Source: Streptomyces sp. GKU 895 (GTDB lineage: Bacteria; Actinomycetota; Actinomycetes; Streptomycetales; Streptomycetaceae). From it: a stretch of 58,655 nt of DNA. Below, piece after piece: positions 16,542 to 25,114 of the stretch (the first letter of the stretch is position 1; each line of letters begins with the position of its first letter). Below the pieces are notes generated by a model, which was not told the origin of the DNA, made no database searches, and was given only the letters and a program-made list of their open reading frames with translations. Made by a program: the position numbers and the translations under genes. The DNA lies in assembly GCA_002027195.1 (NCBI GenBank), contig MWJO01000044.1, forward strand, positions 1-58,655. The letters are read 5' to 3'.

Positions 16542-17208
16542 CCAACCCCCGCACCACCCGCAGATCCTCACCCATCTCCGGATGCCACTGCACCCCCAAC
16601 ACCCAGTCGGCGGTGGGCAGTTCCACGGCCTCCACCGTCCCGTCCGCCGCGTGCGCCGACGCCACCAGGCCGGTGCCCAGCCGGTCCACTGCCTGATGGT
16701 GGTACGTCGGTACGGACGTCTCCTCCGGGACGACACCGGCGTACAGCGTCCCCGGCACCGGCTTCACCGTGTGCCGCCCGAAGACGCCGACCACCTCCGC
16801 GTGGCCGTCGATGTGCTGGACGAGCGTGCCGCCGAGGGCCACGTTCAGCAGCTGCATGCCCCGGCAGATCCCCAGCAGCGGAACGCCCGCCGCGAGAGCC
16901 GCGTCGATCAACGCCAGCTCCCAGGCGTCCCGTTCCCGCGCGGGCGGGCCGGTGCGGGCCTCGCGCTCGGCGCCGTAGTGCACCGGCTCGACGTCCGGAC
17001 CGCCCGCGATCACCAGCCCGTCGAGGCGGGCCACGGTCGCGGCGGCGTGATCCGGCGCGTCCGGGGGCAGCATCGCCACGAGCCCGCCCGCCCGCTGGAC
17101 CAGGCGCGGGTACCCGACGGGCAGCAGCGCCGCCTCCAGCTCCCACACGCCCCAGCGCGCCCCGGCCTCCAGATACGTACTGACGCCGATCAGCGGCCTG
17201 CCCGCCAT
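16525..17208 (-). CDS. Gamma-glutamyl-gamma-aminobutyrate hydrolase-like amidase (PuuD type, peptidase C26)
   Basis: Expected to cleave gamma-glutamyl amides, releasing glutamate, in the last step of gamma-glutamylated amine breakdown. The 227-residue protein has the class I glutamine amidotransferase fold: GLVIAGGPDVEPVHYG, the nucleophile elbow GVPLLGICRGMQLLNV with its Cys, TYHHQAVDRLG, and the catalytic His-Glu in LGVQWHPE. The ATG at 17208 follows a GGGAGG site; the frame stays open upstream through the repeat array but that part is not protein-like. Clusters with the EpuRI-like repressor and the GlnA4-like ligase. Confidence 0.9.
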   Translation of the reverse strand: MAGRPLIGVSTYLEAGARWGVWELEAALLPVGYPRLVQRAGGLVAMLPPDAPDHAAATVARLDGLVIAGGPDVEPVHYGAEREARTGPPARERDAWELALIDAALAAGVPLLGICRGMQLLNVALGGTLVQHIDGHAEVVGVFGRHTVKPVPGTLYAGVVPEETSVPTYHHQAVDRLGTGLVASAHAADGTVEAVELPTADWVLGVQWHPEMGEDLRVVRGLVTAAS

Positions 17209-17247
17209 ACGCCCTCCCGCTCCGCAATGGATTACCCGCATACCTTT

Positions 17248-17491
17248 GCCGAGCCGAGCCCGATACGGCAAGAGCCCACCGACCCGAGCCGAGCCCGGGT
17301 AGGGCAGAACGCACGGGCCGAGCCGAGCCGGGTAGAGCAGAGCGCCCGGGCCCGAGCGCGCCCGGTGGGGCAGAGCGCACCGCCCCGAGCCCGGTGGGGC
17401 AGGGCGCCACGCGGCCGGAGCCGAGCCCGGTGGGGCAGAGCGCACGGGCTCGGAGTCGAGGCCGGTAGGGCAGAGCGCGCCGGTCGCCGGC
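17248..17491. repeat. Degenerate tandem array, about seven copies of a 31-37 bp unit
   Basis: Each copy contains a variant of gagccgagcccggtggggca followed by gagcgcac. Copies start near 17248, 17285, 17316, 17350, 17383, 17414 and 17448. The array begins right after the epuRI-like stop (minus strand) and ends about 40 bp before the amidase start, so it fills the gap between two genes of the same operon direction. No reading frame across it looks like a protein. Confidence 0.85.
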
Positions 17492-18253
17492 CTACGCCAG
17501 GAACCCCCTGAGCAGCGCGGCCGTGCCCCCGCAGTGCTCCCGCATCATCTCCCGCGCCCCGTCCGCGTCCCCGTCCAGGACCGCCTCCACCAGCGCGCTG
17601 TGCTGGCGCTGCGAATGCTCCAGGTTGCGCACCAGGAGCGGGATGCAGTCCAGCAGGTCGTTCACGGTGGCCCGGACCGCCGCGTACTGCGCGGTCAGCG
17701 TCGGGGAGCCGCACAGCTCGGCCAGCGTCAGATGCAGCAGGGTGTCCAGGCGCCGGTAGTCCGTCAGCGGAGCGTCCTGCGTGCGGGCCAGTGCCTCACG
17801 CAGCCGGTCCGCCTGCTCGTCCGTCAGCCCGTGCGCCGCGCACAGGCCCGCCGCCCCGACCTCCAGCACCTCACGGAAGCGCAGCACGTCCTCGATGTCG
17901 ACCTCGGCGATCCGCCGCCGCAGCTCACCCTCGCCGAGGTCGCCCGCCGCGCGCGGCAGCACGAAGGTGCCGCCGTACCGCCCGCGCCGCGACTCGACCA
18001 GCCCCTGGTCCTGGAGGACCTTCAGGACCTCGCGCAGCGTCACCCGGCTGATCCCGAGCCGCTCCGCCAGCTCCCGCTCGGCGGGCAGCCGCTCGCCCCC
18101 CGGCACCAGGCCGAGCCGTACGACCTGGAGGATCTGCTCCAGCGCCTCCTCGAACCCGTTGCCCGCCCGCACCGGCCGCAGCACCGGCGTCAGACGGTCC
18201 TCCAGCCGGCCCTCCGGCCGACCGTCCAGACCGCCCTCCGGATCCAGCGACAT
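17492..18253 (-). CDS. epuRI: FadR-type GntR repressor, EpuRI-like
   Basis: A 253-residue regulator. The N-terminal winged helix (about 30-100: RLPAERELAERLGISRVTLREVLKVLQDQGLV, then RRGRYGGTFV) is followed by an FCD all-helical ligand domain (IEDVLRFREVLEVGAAGLC, LDTLLHLTLAELCGSPTL, HSALVEAVLDGDADGA) whose Asp/His residues usually bind a metal. Divergent from the glnA4-like gene with 94 bp between. In S. coelicolor the gene in this position (SCO1614, EpuRI) is reported to repress glnA4. The symbol is given on context and family. Start chosen at MSLDPEGG (18253). Confidence 0.85.
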   Translation of the reverse strand: MSLDPEGGLDGRPEGRLEDRLTPVLRPVRAGNGFEEALEQILQVVRLGLVPGGERLPAERELAERLGISRVTLREVLKVLQDQGLVESRRGRYGGTFVLPRAAGDLGEGELRRRIAEVDIEDVLRFREVLEVGAAGLCAAHGLTDEQADRLREALARTQDAPLTDYRRLDTLLHLTLAELCGSPTLTAQYAAVRATVNDLLDCIPLLVRNLEHSQRQHSALVEAVLDGDADGAREMMREHCGGTAALLRGFLA

Positions 18254-18347
18254 CCCGCCGCACCCCCTTCCCAAGCAATGGTTCTCGGCAATACCTTATG
18301 GCTTCCGGCCCGGCCGAAAAAAGCGCAGAAGCCGAAGGAGCCTTCCC
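18254..18347. promoter_or_regulatory. Divergent promoter/operator region of epuRI and glnA4
   Basis: A short AT-richer block (18275-18302) contains CAATGGTTCTCGGCAATACC, with facing GGT and ACC triplets, a form seen in GntR operators, and could serve both divergent promoters. The glnA4 ribosome-binding site GAAGGAG is at 18334-18340, 7 nt before its GTG start. Exact promoters are not clear. Confidence 0.4.
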
Positions 18348-19706
18348 GTGGCAGACCGCACACCCCCACTCAGCGTCGAGGAGCTGCACGCCCTCGTCGC
18401 GAGCGGTGAGATCGACACCGTCGTCCTGGCCTTCCCCGACATGCAGGGACGACTCCAGGGCAAGCGGTTCGCCGCCCGTTTCTTCCTCGACGAGGTACTC
18501 CACCACGGCACCGAGGGCTGCAACTACCTCCTGGCCGTCGACACCGAGATGAACACCGTCGACGGCTACGCGATGTCGTCCTGGGACCGGGGATACGGCG
18601 ACTTCGCCATGCACCCGGACCTGTCCACCCTCCGCCGCGTCCCCTGGAACGCCGGCACCGCGATGCTCATCGCCGACCTCGCCTGGGAGGACGGCTCCCC
18701 GGTCGTCGCCGCGCCCCGCCAGATCCTCCGCCGCCAGCTGGAGCGGCTCGCCGAGCACGGCTACACCGCCCAGGTCGGCACCGAGCTGGAGTTCATCGTC
18801 TTCAAGGACACCTACGAACAGGCCTGGGACAGCAACTACCGGGGGCTGACGCCGGCCAATCAGTACAACATCGACTACTCGGTGCTCGGGACCGGCCGGA
18901 TCGAGCCGCTGCTGCGGCGCATCCGCAACGAGATGGCGGGCGCGGGGCTGACCGTCGAGTCCGCCAAGGGCGAGTGCAACCCCGGGCAGCACGAGATCGC
19001 CTTCCGCTACGACGACGCCCTGGTCACCTGCGACCAGCACGCCATCTACAAGACCGGCACCAAGGAGATCGCCGCCCAGGAGGGCGTCTCCATCACCTTC
19101 ATGGCCAAGTACAACGAGCGCGAGGGCAACTCCTGCCACATCCACCTCTCGCTCGCGGACGCCGCCGGCAACAACGCCATGGCCGCGGACGGCGGCATGT
19201 CGGAGGTCATGCGGCACTTCCTCGCCGGACAGCTGGCCGCGCTCAGGGACTTCTCGCTGCTGTACGCGCCCAACATCAACTCGTACAAACGCTTCCAGCC
19301 CGGCTCCTTCGCCCCGACCGCCGTCGCCTGGGGCCACGACAACCGCACCTGCGCGCTGCGGGTCGTCGGCCACGGCCGCTCGATGCGCTTCGAGAACCGG
19401 CTGCCGGGCGGCGACGTCAACCCGCACCTCGCGGTCGCGGGCCTGGTCGCGGCCGGGCTGTACGGCATCGAGCAGAAGCTGGAGCTGCCGGAGGCGTGCC
19501 TCGGCAACGCCTACACCGGCGAGTACGAGCACGTCCCCACGACCCTCCGTGAGGCCGCCGACCTCTGGGAGAACAGCCCCATCGCCAAGGCCGCCTTCGG
19601 CGACGAGGTCGTGGCCCACTACCGCAACATGGCGCGCGTCGAACTGGACGCCTTCGACGCCGCGGTGACCGACTGGGAGCTCCGCCGCTCCTTCGAACGC
19701 ATGTGA
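18348..19706 (+). CDS. glnA4: Glutamine synthetase-like gamma-glutamylamide ligase (GlnA4 type)
   Basis: ATP-dependent ligase expected to join glutamate to an amine. In S. coelicolor the positional homologue (SCO1613) makes gamma-glutamylethanolamide. The 452-residue protein has the GS beta-grasp part (about 1-110: VLAFPDMQGRLQGKRF) and the catalytic part, with the metal-binding GTELEFIVF, ESAKGECNPGQHEIAFRYDDAL, the ATP-site SCHIHLSL, SYKRFQPGSFAP and the substrate Arg region NRTCALRVVG. No adenylylation loop Tyr is apparent. GTG start after GAAGGAG. First gene of an operon with the aldehyde dehydrogenase and SDR genes. Confidence 0.92.
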   Translation: MADRTPPLSVEELHALVASGEIDTVVLAFPDMQGRLQGKRFAARFFLDEVLHHGTEGCNYLLAVDTEMNTVDGYAMSSWDRGYGDFAMHPDLSTLRRVPWNAGTAMLIADLAWEDGSPVVAAPRQILRRQLERLAEHGYTAQVGTELEFIVFKDTYEQAWDSNYRGLTPANQYNIDYSVLGTGRIEPLLRRIRNEMAGAGLTVESAKGECNPGQHEIAFRYDDALVTCDQHAIYKTGTKEIAAQEGVSITFMAKYNEREGNSCHIHLSLADAAGNNAMAADGGMSEVMRHFLAGQLAALRDFSLLYAPNINSYKRFQPGSFAPTAVAWGHDNRTCALRVVGHGRSMRFENRLPGGDVNPHLAVAGLVAAGLYGIEQKLELPEACLGNAYTGEYEHVPTTLREAADLWENSPIAKAAFGDEVVAHYRNMARVELDAFDAAVTDWELRRSFERM

Positions 19707-19717
19707 GAGGTTCACCC

Positions 19718-21130
19718 TTGCCGCACGAGCACGAGCACGAGCACCAGTACGGGCATGAGCTCACGATCCTCAATCCGGCGACGGAGGAGGTCGTCGCGAC
19801 CGTGCCCGCCGCCACCGCGGCCGACGTGGACGCGGCGGTCGCCCGTGCCGCCACGGCACAGGCCAAGTGGGCCGCAGCCGCCCCCGCCGACCGGGCACGG
19901 CTCCTGCGCCGGTTCGCCGACGCGGTCGATCAACACGTCGAAGAACTCGCCCAGTTGGAGGTGCGGGAGGCCGGCCACCTGCTCGGCAACGCCCGCTGGG
20001 AGGCCGGCAACGTCCGTGATCTGCTGGCCTATGCGGCCGGTGGAGTGGAGCGGCTGAACGGCCGCCAGATCCCGGTCCCCGGCGGCCTCGACGTCACGAT
20101 CCTCGAACCGCTCGGCGTCGTCGGGGTCATCGCCCCCTGGAACTTCCCCATGCCCATCGCGGCCTGGGGCACCGCCCCCGCGCTCGCCGCCGGCAACGCG
20201 GTGATCCTCAAGCCCGCCGAGACCACCCCGCTGACCGCCCTGCGGCTCGCCGAACTCGCCCTGGAGGCAGGCCTGCCGGAGGGCCTGTTCCAGGTCCTGC
20301 CCGGCCATGGCCCGGTCACCGGCAACGCCCTGGTCGAGCACCCCGGCGTCGCGAAGATCGTGTTCACCGGGTCCACCCGCACCGGCCGCGCCGTCATGGA
20401 GCAGTGCGCCCGCCAGGTCAAGCAGGTCACCCTCGAACTGGGCGGCAAGAGCCCCAACATCGTCTTCGCCGACGCCGATCTCGCCACCTCCCTCGACCCC
20501 TTCTCCTTCCTCGACAACTCCGGCCAGGACTGCTGCGCCCGCACCCGCATCCTCGTCCAGGAGTCCGTCTACGACGAGGCGCGCGAGCTGCTCGCCGACG
20601 CGCTGAAGGCCGTCGTCGTGGGCGACCCGGCCGACGACAAGACCCAGATGGGGCCGCTGATCTCCCGTCAGCAGCTGGACCGCGTGAGGGCGTTGGCCCC
20701 GGACGACATTCCCGGCCTGCGCGGCAGCGCCCCCGACGGGCCCGGATTCTGGTTCGCGCCGACCGTGCTCACCGGCGCGGCACCCGACTCCGAGGCCGCC
20801 CGCGAGGAGATCTTCGGCCCGGTCGCCGTCCTGCTCCCCTTCACCGACGAGGCGGACGCCGTCCGCCTCGCCAACGACACCCCGTACGGCCTCTCCGGCT
20901 CCATCTGGACCCGGGACGTGGGCCGCGCCCTGCGGATGTCGAGCGCCGTCCGGGCCGGCAACCTGTCCGTCAACTCCCACTCCAGCGTCCGCTACTGGAC
21001 CCCCTTCGGCGGCTACAAGCAGTCCGGACTCGGCCGCGAACTCGGCCCGGACGCCCTCGCCGCCTTCACCGAAACCAAGAACGTCTTCATCAGCGACGTC
21101 TCCACCAGCACGGAGGGCCCCGCACAGTGA
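19718..21130 (+). CDS. Aldehyde dehydrogenase (NAD(P)+)
   Basis: Oxidises an aldehyde to the acid; in this operon probably the gamma-glutamylated aldehyde. The 470-residue protein has all class motifs: APWNFPMP, KPAETTPLTAL, nucleotide-binding GSTRTGR, general-base Glu in ELGGKSPNIV, the catalytic Cys in NSGQDCCARTR (two adjacent Cys, about 271-272), EEIFGPVAVLLPF and PFGGYKQSGLGREL. The TTG at 19718 is preferred, 7 nt after AGAGG; a GTG at 19703 overlaps the previous stop but has no site. The N-terminus carries an unusual His-Glu run (HEHEHEHQYGHE). Its stop overlaps the SDR start (GTGA). Confidence 0.92.
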   Translation: MPHEHEHEHQYGHELTILNPATEEVVATVPAATAADVDAAVARAATAQAKWAAAAPADRARLLRRFADAVDQHVEELAQLEVREAGHLLGNARWEAGNVRDLLAYAAGGVERLNGRQIPVPGGLDVTILEPLGVVGVIAPWNFPMPIAAWGTAPALAAGNAVILKPAETTPLTALRLAELALEAGLPEGLFQVLPGHGPVTGNALVEHPGVAKIVFTGSTRTGRAVMEQCARQVKQVTLELGGKSPNIVFADADLATSLDPFSFLDNSGQDCCARTRILVQESVYDEARELLADALKAVVVGDPADDKTQMGPLISRQQLDRVRALAPDDIPGLRGSAPDGPGFWFAPTVLTGAAPDSEAAREEIFGPVAVLLPFTDEADAVRLANDTPYGLSGSIWTRDVGRALRMSSAVRAGNLSVNSHSSVRYWTPFGGYKQSGLGRELGPDALAAFTETKNVFISDVSTSTEGPAQ

Positions 21131-21909
21131 CCGAACAGAACGTGTGCCGTCGTCTCGTCGGCCGCACCGCCGTCATCACCGGCGCCGGCAGCGGCATCGG
21201 CCTCGCCACCGCCCGCCGCCTCGCCTCCGAAGGCGCCCACGTCGTCTGCGCCGACGTCGACGAGGCCCGCGGCAAGGCCGCCGCGGACGAGGTCGGCGGC
21301 CTCTTCGTGAAGGTCGACGTCACCGACGCCGAGCAGGTCGAGGCGCTGTTCAAGACGGCGTACGACACCTACGGCAGCGTCGACATCGCCTTCAACAACG
21401 CCGGCATCTCCCCGCCCGACGACGACTCCATCCTGGAGACGGGGCTGGAAGCCTGGAAGCGCGTCCAGGAGGTCAATCTCACCTCCGTCTACCTGTGCTG
21501 CAAGGCGGCCATCCCCTACATGCGGCAGCAGGGCAAGGGCTCCATCATCAACACGGCGTCGTTCGTGGCGCGGATGGGCGCGGCGACGAGCCAGATCTCG
21601 TACACGGCGTCGAAGGGCGGCGTCCTCGCCATGTCCCGTGAACTGGGCGTGCAGTTCGCGCGCGAGGGCATCCGCGTGAACGCCCTGTGCCCGGGCCCGG
21701 TCAACACCCCCCTGCTCCAGGAGCTGTTCGCCAAGGACCCCGAGCGGGCCGCCCGGCGCCTCGTCCACATCCCGGTGGGCCGGTTCGCCGAGGCCGAGGA
21801 GATCGCCGCCGCCGTCGCGTTCCTGGCCAGCGACGACTCCTCCTTCGTCAACGCCAGCGACTTCCTGGTCGACGGCGGAATCTCGGGGGCGTACGTCACA
21901 CCGCTGTAG
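21127..21909 (+). CDS. Short-chain dehydrogenase/reductase (SDR)
   Basis: A 260-residue NAD(P)-dependent oxidoreductase. It shows the Rossmann motif TGAGSGIG (about 19-26), an acidic residue after the second strand (CADVDEAR) favouring NAD+, NNAG, and the catalytic Tyr-Lys in YTASKGG (about 159-163) with a Ser-containing strand SIINTASF upstream. The C-terminal FLVDGGISGAYVTPL is usual. It is translationally coupled to the aldehyde dehydrogenase. An alcohol-oxidising SDR fits a pathway whose first product, gamma-glutamylethanolamide, carries a free alcohol; this is inference. Confidence 0.9.
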   Translation: MTEQNVCRRLVGRTAVITGAGSGIGLATARRLASEGAHVVCADVDEARGKAAADEVGGLFVKVDVTDAEQVEALFKTAYDTYGSVDIAFNNAGISPPDDDSILETGLEAWKRVQEVNLTSVYLCCKAAIPYMRQQGKGSIINTASFVARMGAATSQISYTASKGGVLAMSRELGVQFAREGIRVNALCPGPVNTPLLQELFAKDPERAARRLVHIPVGRFAEAEEIAAAVAFLASDDSSFVNASDFLVDGGISGAYVTPL

Positions 21910-21930
21910 GCCTCGCCCTACAGTGCCGGG

Positions 21931-22842
21931 ATGAGCATGACGCCTCCGCCCGGCTGGTACCGCGACCCCCACGCCCCGCACCTGGAGCGCTGGTGGGACG
22001 GCACCGCCTGGACCGAGCACCGGCGCGAGCCCGCACTCACGGGCCCGCCGGCGCAGGTGCCGGCCGAGGGCGCCTCGGGCCGGGCCAAGGCGATCGCCCT
22101 CACGACCGCCGGGGTGGTGCTGGTCGCGGCGATCGTCACGGGCGCGTTCGTCCTGCGGGACGACCACCAGGCCGGCAGCGGCGCCGACGTGGCCGCCACC
22201 GAGTCCGTCACCCCCACCTACGCACCCACCTCCGAGACGCCCTCGGAGCCCGTGAGCGAACCCTCCGCCGACGACCCCGCCGTCGTCGAGGACCAGCTCA
22301 ACGGCATCACCGTGCCGCTTCTCGACGGCTGGGTACGGCCCCAGTACGTGGTCGACGACGACGTCCTCATGACCACCGACGGCACCTACGACTGCCCCGG
22401 TGACCCCGGCGTGTGCCGGCACGGCCTCGTCCTCTCCCGCACGGTCACCGACAACGACGAGACGTCCCCCGAGGCCCTCGCCGAGGCCGACATCTCCGAG
22501 GCCGCCGACGCCGCATACGACCGCGACCTCGTCGGCAAGCGGCCCTTCGGCGGCATCGAGTCCCACGAGCTGGTGAAGGCGGGGCCGGTCGCGGTGGCGG
22601 GCCGCGCGGGGTATTACGTGCGCTGGCGCGTCAGGACCGCCGACGGGCCCGGCGGTTACGTGCAGTCCCTCGCCTTCCAGTCCAGCGTCGGCACGGAGGC
22701 GCCGGTCGTCGTGCGCTACGTCTTCGACGCGGGCGAGGACGGCCCGCCGCTCGCCGACATGGACCGGATCACCAAGGGCATCCGGTCCCTGGCCGACACC
22801 GGGGGCGGCGGCGTGGGCAGCAGCATCGGCCCGACCGGCTGA
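21931..22842 (+). CDS. DUF2510 membrane-anchored protein
   Basis: A 303-residue protein starting with the DUF2510 motif PPGWYRDPHAPHLERWWDGTAWTEH, then one transmembrane helix (about 50-73: AIALTTAGVVLVAAIVTGAFVL) and an extracellular part with a Thr/Ser/Pro/Glu linker and a folded domain to the end. The outer domain (LNGITVPLLDGWVRPQYVVDDD onward) is of unknown function; two Cys (CPGDPGVC) may form a disulfide. Starts 21 bp after the SDR stop and may share its transcript. It ends one base from the convergent racemase-fold gene. Confidence 0.85.
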   Translation: MSMTPPPGWYRDPHAPHLERWWDGTAWTEHRREPALTGPPAQVPAEGASGRAKAIALTTAGVVLVAAIVTGAFVLRDDHQAGSGADVAATESVTPTYAPTSETPSEPVSEPSADDPAVVEDQLNGITVPLLDGWVRPQYVVDDDVLMTTDGTYDCPGDPGVCRHGLVLSRTVTDNDETSPEALAEADISEAADAAYDRDLVGKRPFGGIESHELVKAGPVAVAGRAGYYVRWRVRTADGPGGYVQSLAFQSSVGTEAPVVVRYVFDAGEDGPPLADMDRITKGIRSLADTGGGGVGSSIGPTG

Positions 22843-22843
22843 C

Positions 22844-24046
22844 CTACAGGAACGTGCGGCCTTCCCCGCGGTACGTCGGGACCGTCGCCGTCACCGCGTC
22901 CCCCTCGACGAGATGCAGCGTGTCGAACCGCTCGCACAGCTCGCCGGCCTTGGCGTGCCGGAACCACACCTTGTCGCCGATGAGGAGGTCGTCGGCGGGA
23001 GCGCCAAGGAGCGGCGTCTGCACCTCGCCGGGACCCTCCTGGGGGTCGTACTTCAGCCCCTCCGGCAGATAGGGCACGGGCAGCCGGTCGGGTCCGGGCG
23101 CACCGGAGGCGGGATAGCCGCCGCCGAGGACCGTGACGACCCCGACCCCCGGCCGCCGTACGACGGGCTGGGCGAAGAGCGCGGCCGGACGCCCGCTGAA
23201 GGACGTGTAGTTGTCGAACAGCCGCGGAACGTACAGCCCGGACCCGGCGCCGATCTCGGTGACCGCGTCCTCGGCCGCGGTGGTCTGCACACTGCCCGTA
23301 CCACCGCCGTTGACGAACTCCAGGTCCGGCACGACGGCCCGCACCGCGCGCACCACCGCGGCCCGCCGCTCGGCGAGTTCACGGCGGGCGGTGGCCTGCA
23401 TCAGCCGCACGGCACGCGAGCGGAACGGACGCCCGGCGACGGAGTCGCCCACCCCGGCGATATGACCCTCGTAGGCCATGATCCCGACGACCTTGAACCC
23501 GGGTCGCCGGGCCACCGCCCGGGCCAGTTCGGCGACTTGGGCGGGGGAGTGCAGCGGGGAGCGGAGCGCGCCGACGCGCACCCGGCCGCCGAGGAGCTTC
23601 AGCGAGGTGTCCAACTCCAGGCAGACCCGGACGACTTCGCCTCCGCCGTCCCGGGAGCGGTCGATGAGATCGAGCTGGGCGACGTCGTCGACCATCACGG
23701 CGACGGCGGCGGCGAGCTTGGGATCGGAGGTCAGCTCGGCGTAACCGGCGCTGTCCACGGACGGATACGCGAGCAGCACGTCCTCGAACCCGGAGCGGGC
23801 CAGCCACAGCGACTCGGCCAGGGTGAAGGACATGATCCCCGCGAAGCCGTCCTTGGCGAGCACGCGTTCGAGCAGCGCCCGGCACCGCACGGACTTGCTG
23901 GCGACCCGGATCGGCTTCCCGCCCGCTCGGCGGACGAGATCGTCCGCGTTGGCGTCGAAGGCGTCGAGATCCACGATCGCGAGTGGGGCGTCGAGGTGGG
24001 CGGTGGCCCGGTCGTAACGGGCCCGGTCGGCGGCGCGCGCAGTCAT
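22844..24046 (-). CDS. Alanine racemase-fold, PLP-dependent amino acid aldolase/deaminase-like enzyme
   Basis: A 400-residue protein with an N-terminal alanine racemase-type TIM barrel. PLP-binding Lys is in IRVASKSVRCRALL (strand VASKS), followed by GIMSFTLAESLWL, VCLELDTSLKLLGGRVRVG, IMAYEGHIAGVG, FVNGGGTGS and EIGAGSGLYVPRLFD. The C-terminal beta domain includes VTVLGGGYPASGAPGPDRLP and GDKVWFRHAKAGELCERF, as in D-threonine aldolase/D-serine dehydratase-like proteins with a metal-binding His/Cys pair. The exact substrate is unknown. Start at MTARAADRARY (24046). Confidence 0.85.
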   Translation of the reverse strand: MTARAADRARYDRATAHLDAPLAIVDLDAFDANADDLVRRAGGKPIRVASKSVRCRALLERVLAKDGFAGIMSFTLAESLWLARSGFEDVLLAYPSVDSAGYAELTSDPKLAAAVAVMVDDVAQLDLIDRSRDGGGEVVRVCLELDTSLKLLGGRVRVGALRSPLHSPAQVAELARAVARRPGFKVVGIMAYEGHIAGVGDSVAGRPFRSRAVRLMQATARRELAERRAAVVRAVRAVVPDLEFVNGGGTGSVQTTAAEDAVTEIGAGSGLYVPRLFDNYTSFSGRPAALFAQPVVRRPGVGVVTVLGGGYPASGAPGPDRLPVPYLPEGLKYDPQEGPGEVQTPLLGAPADDLLIGDKVWFRHAKAGELCERFDTLHLVEGDAVTATVPTYRGEGRTFL

Positions 24047-25114
24047 GAACGAAGCCTGCCAGACAGGATTACCGCAGGGTAGGGGGACGATCCGGGCAGA
24101 TGCCCCGGGCTCGTGGACTGGTTCCCGTTCGCCGGGGACCGGCCGTAGATGAGCGCACGTAGGACGGGTGCGCCGGATGCCGGGCACCGCGCCGTATGGT
24201 GTACGGGGGACGAGAACGCCGGTACAAATCCGCCGGCCCGGGCACCACGCCCGTACGACGACAGGCCCGGGCCGAGAAACAGGGCGCGAGAGCACACGCT
24301 CCCCACGCTGGCCCCATTCCGCCCACGGACCCACCCCGCCCTGGACCTCACGACACCGCACCGCCCGCCCACGACCCCACCAGCAGGCGGACACCGCTCA
24401 CTGCTGCGCACCGGGAAGGGGCGCGGCACGCCCGCAGACCGGCTCGAGAAGCCGAGGTCGAGGGCGCGTCTCGAGCGGCCCGCGAAGGCGGTGGTGGTGC
24501 CGGGCCGGTCCCTCGTGTTCGCATCGGCCCTCGGACGATGCCGCCCCGGATGTCCCGCCCCGCTTCCCGAGCCTGCGCGCACGCTCCGTGGACGCTGCCT
24601 CGACCTCCCGTACGACCCCGCCCCCGCCGCGCGCCTCGGCCCGCTTCCCGGACGCCCCGCCGGCCCGGAGCGCGGGCTCCGGCGGTGCCGACACGGCCGT
24701 ACCGCCGCGCCCGGCGCACCGCCCCCCCGGCGTCACCGCGACGCGACGGCGCAGCCCCCGAGTCCGCCTCGGAGACGACGTTCCGGCTGCGCCCGGTCCC
24801 CACGGACCGCGGGTCCGAACGGAACCGACACCCAGCGCGCCCCGGCCGAATCCACACCCGCCCGCCACCTCCTCCTCCGGCGCCGCGACGGCAGGCCCGG
24901 CCCGTACCCCATGTCCTCCTCCGCCCCCGCCTCCGGCCCCGCGGCGTCACGACCGCGGCGTACGCGCCTCCTCGGCCTCCGGCGCCGCGGCGGCAGGCCC
25001 GGTCGTACCCGCACCGTCCGCCCCCTCCTCCCAGGTGGCCCCCTCCAACCCGACCCGGCCCTCTCCTGGAACGCCCCGGCCTCCGGTGGTACCCCCGGAA
25101 GCGGGCGGCCCGTC
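24047..25114. other. Proline/arginine-rich region with no frame that can be trusted
   Basis: About 1 kb upstream of the mycosin partner. All three forward frames stay open for long stretches. The frame with coding-like third-position GC changes several times: ESASETTFRLRPV near 24760, then ATSSSGAATAGPA near 24865, then SSASGAAAAGPVVPAPSA near 24985. This looks like the N-terminal part of the next gene, a Pro/Ala/Ser-rich segment, broken by several indels in C/G runs. Promoter-like TATGGT lies near 24195. No product can be assigned. Confidence 0.35.

Noticed and set aside
17209..17445. N-terminal extension of the PuuD-like amidase through the repeat array
   Set aside because: The extension only translates the tandem repeat, lacks conservation-type features, and the ATG at 17208 has a strong ribosome-binding site.
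17215..17491. CRISPR array at the seven-copy repeat
   Set aside because: Repeats are contiguous and degenerate with no unique spacers, and no cas genes are present.
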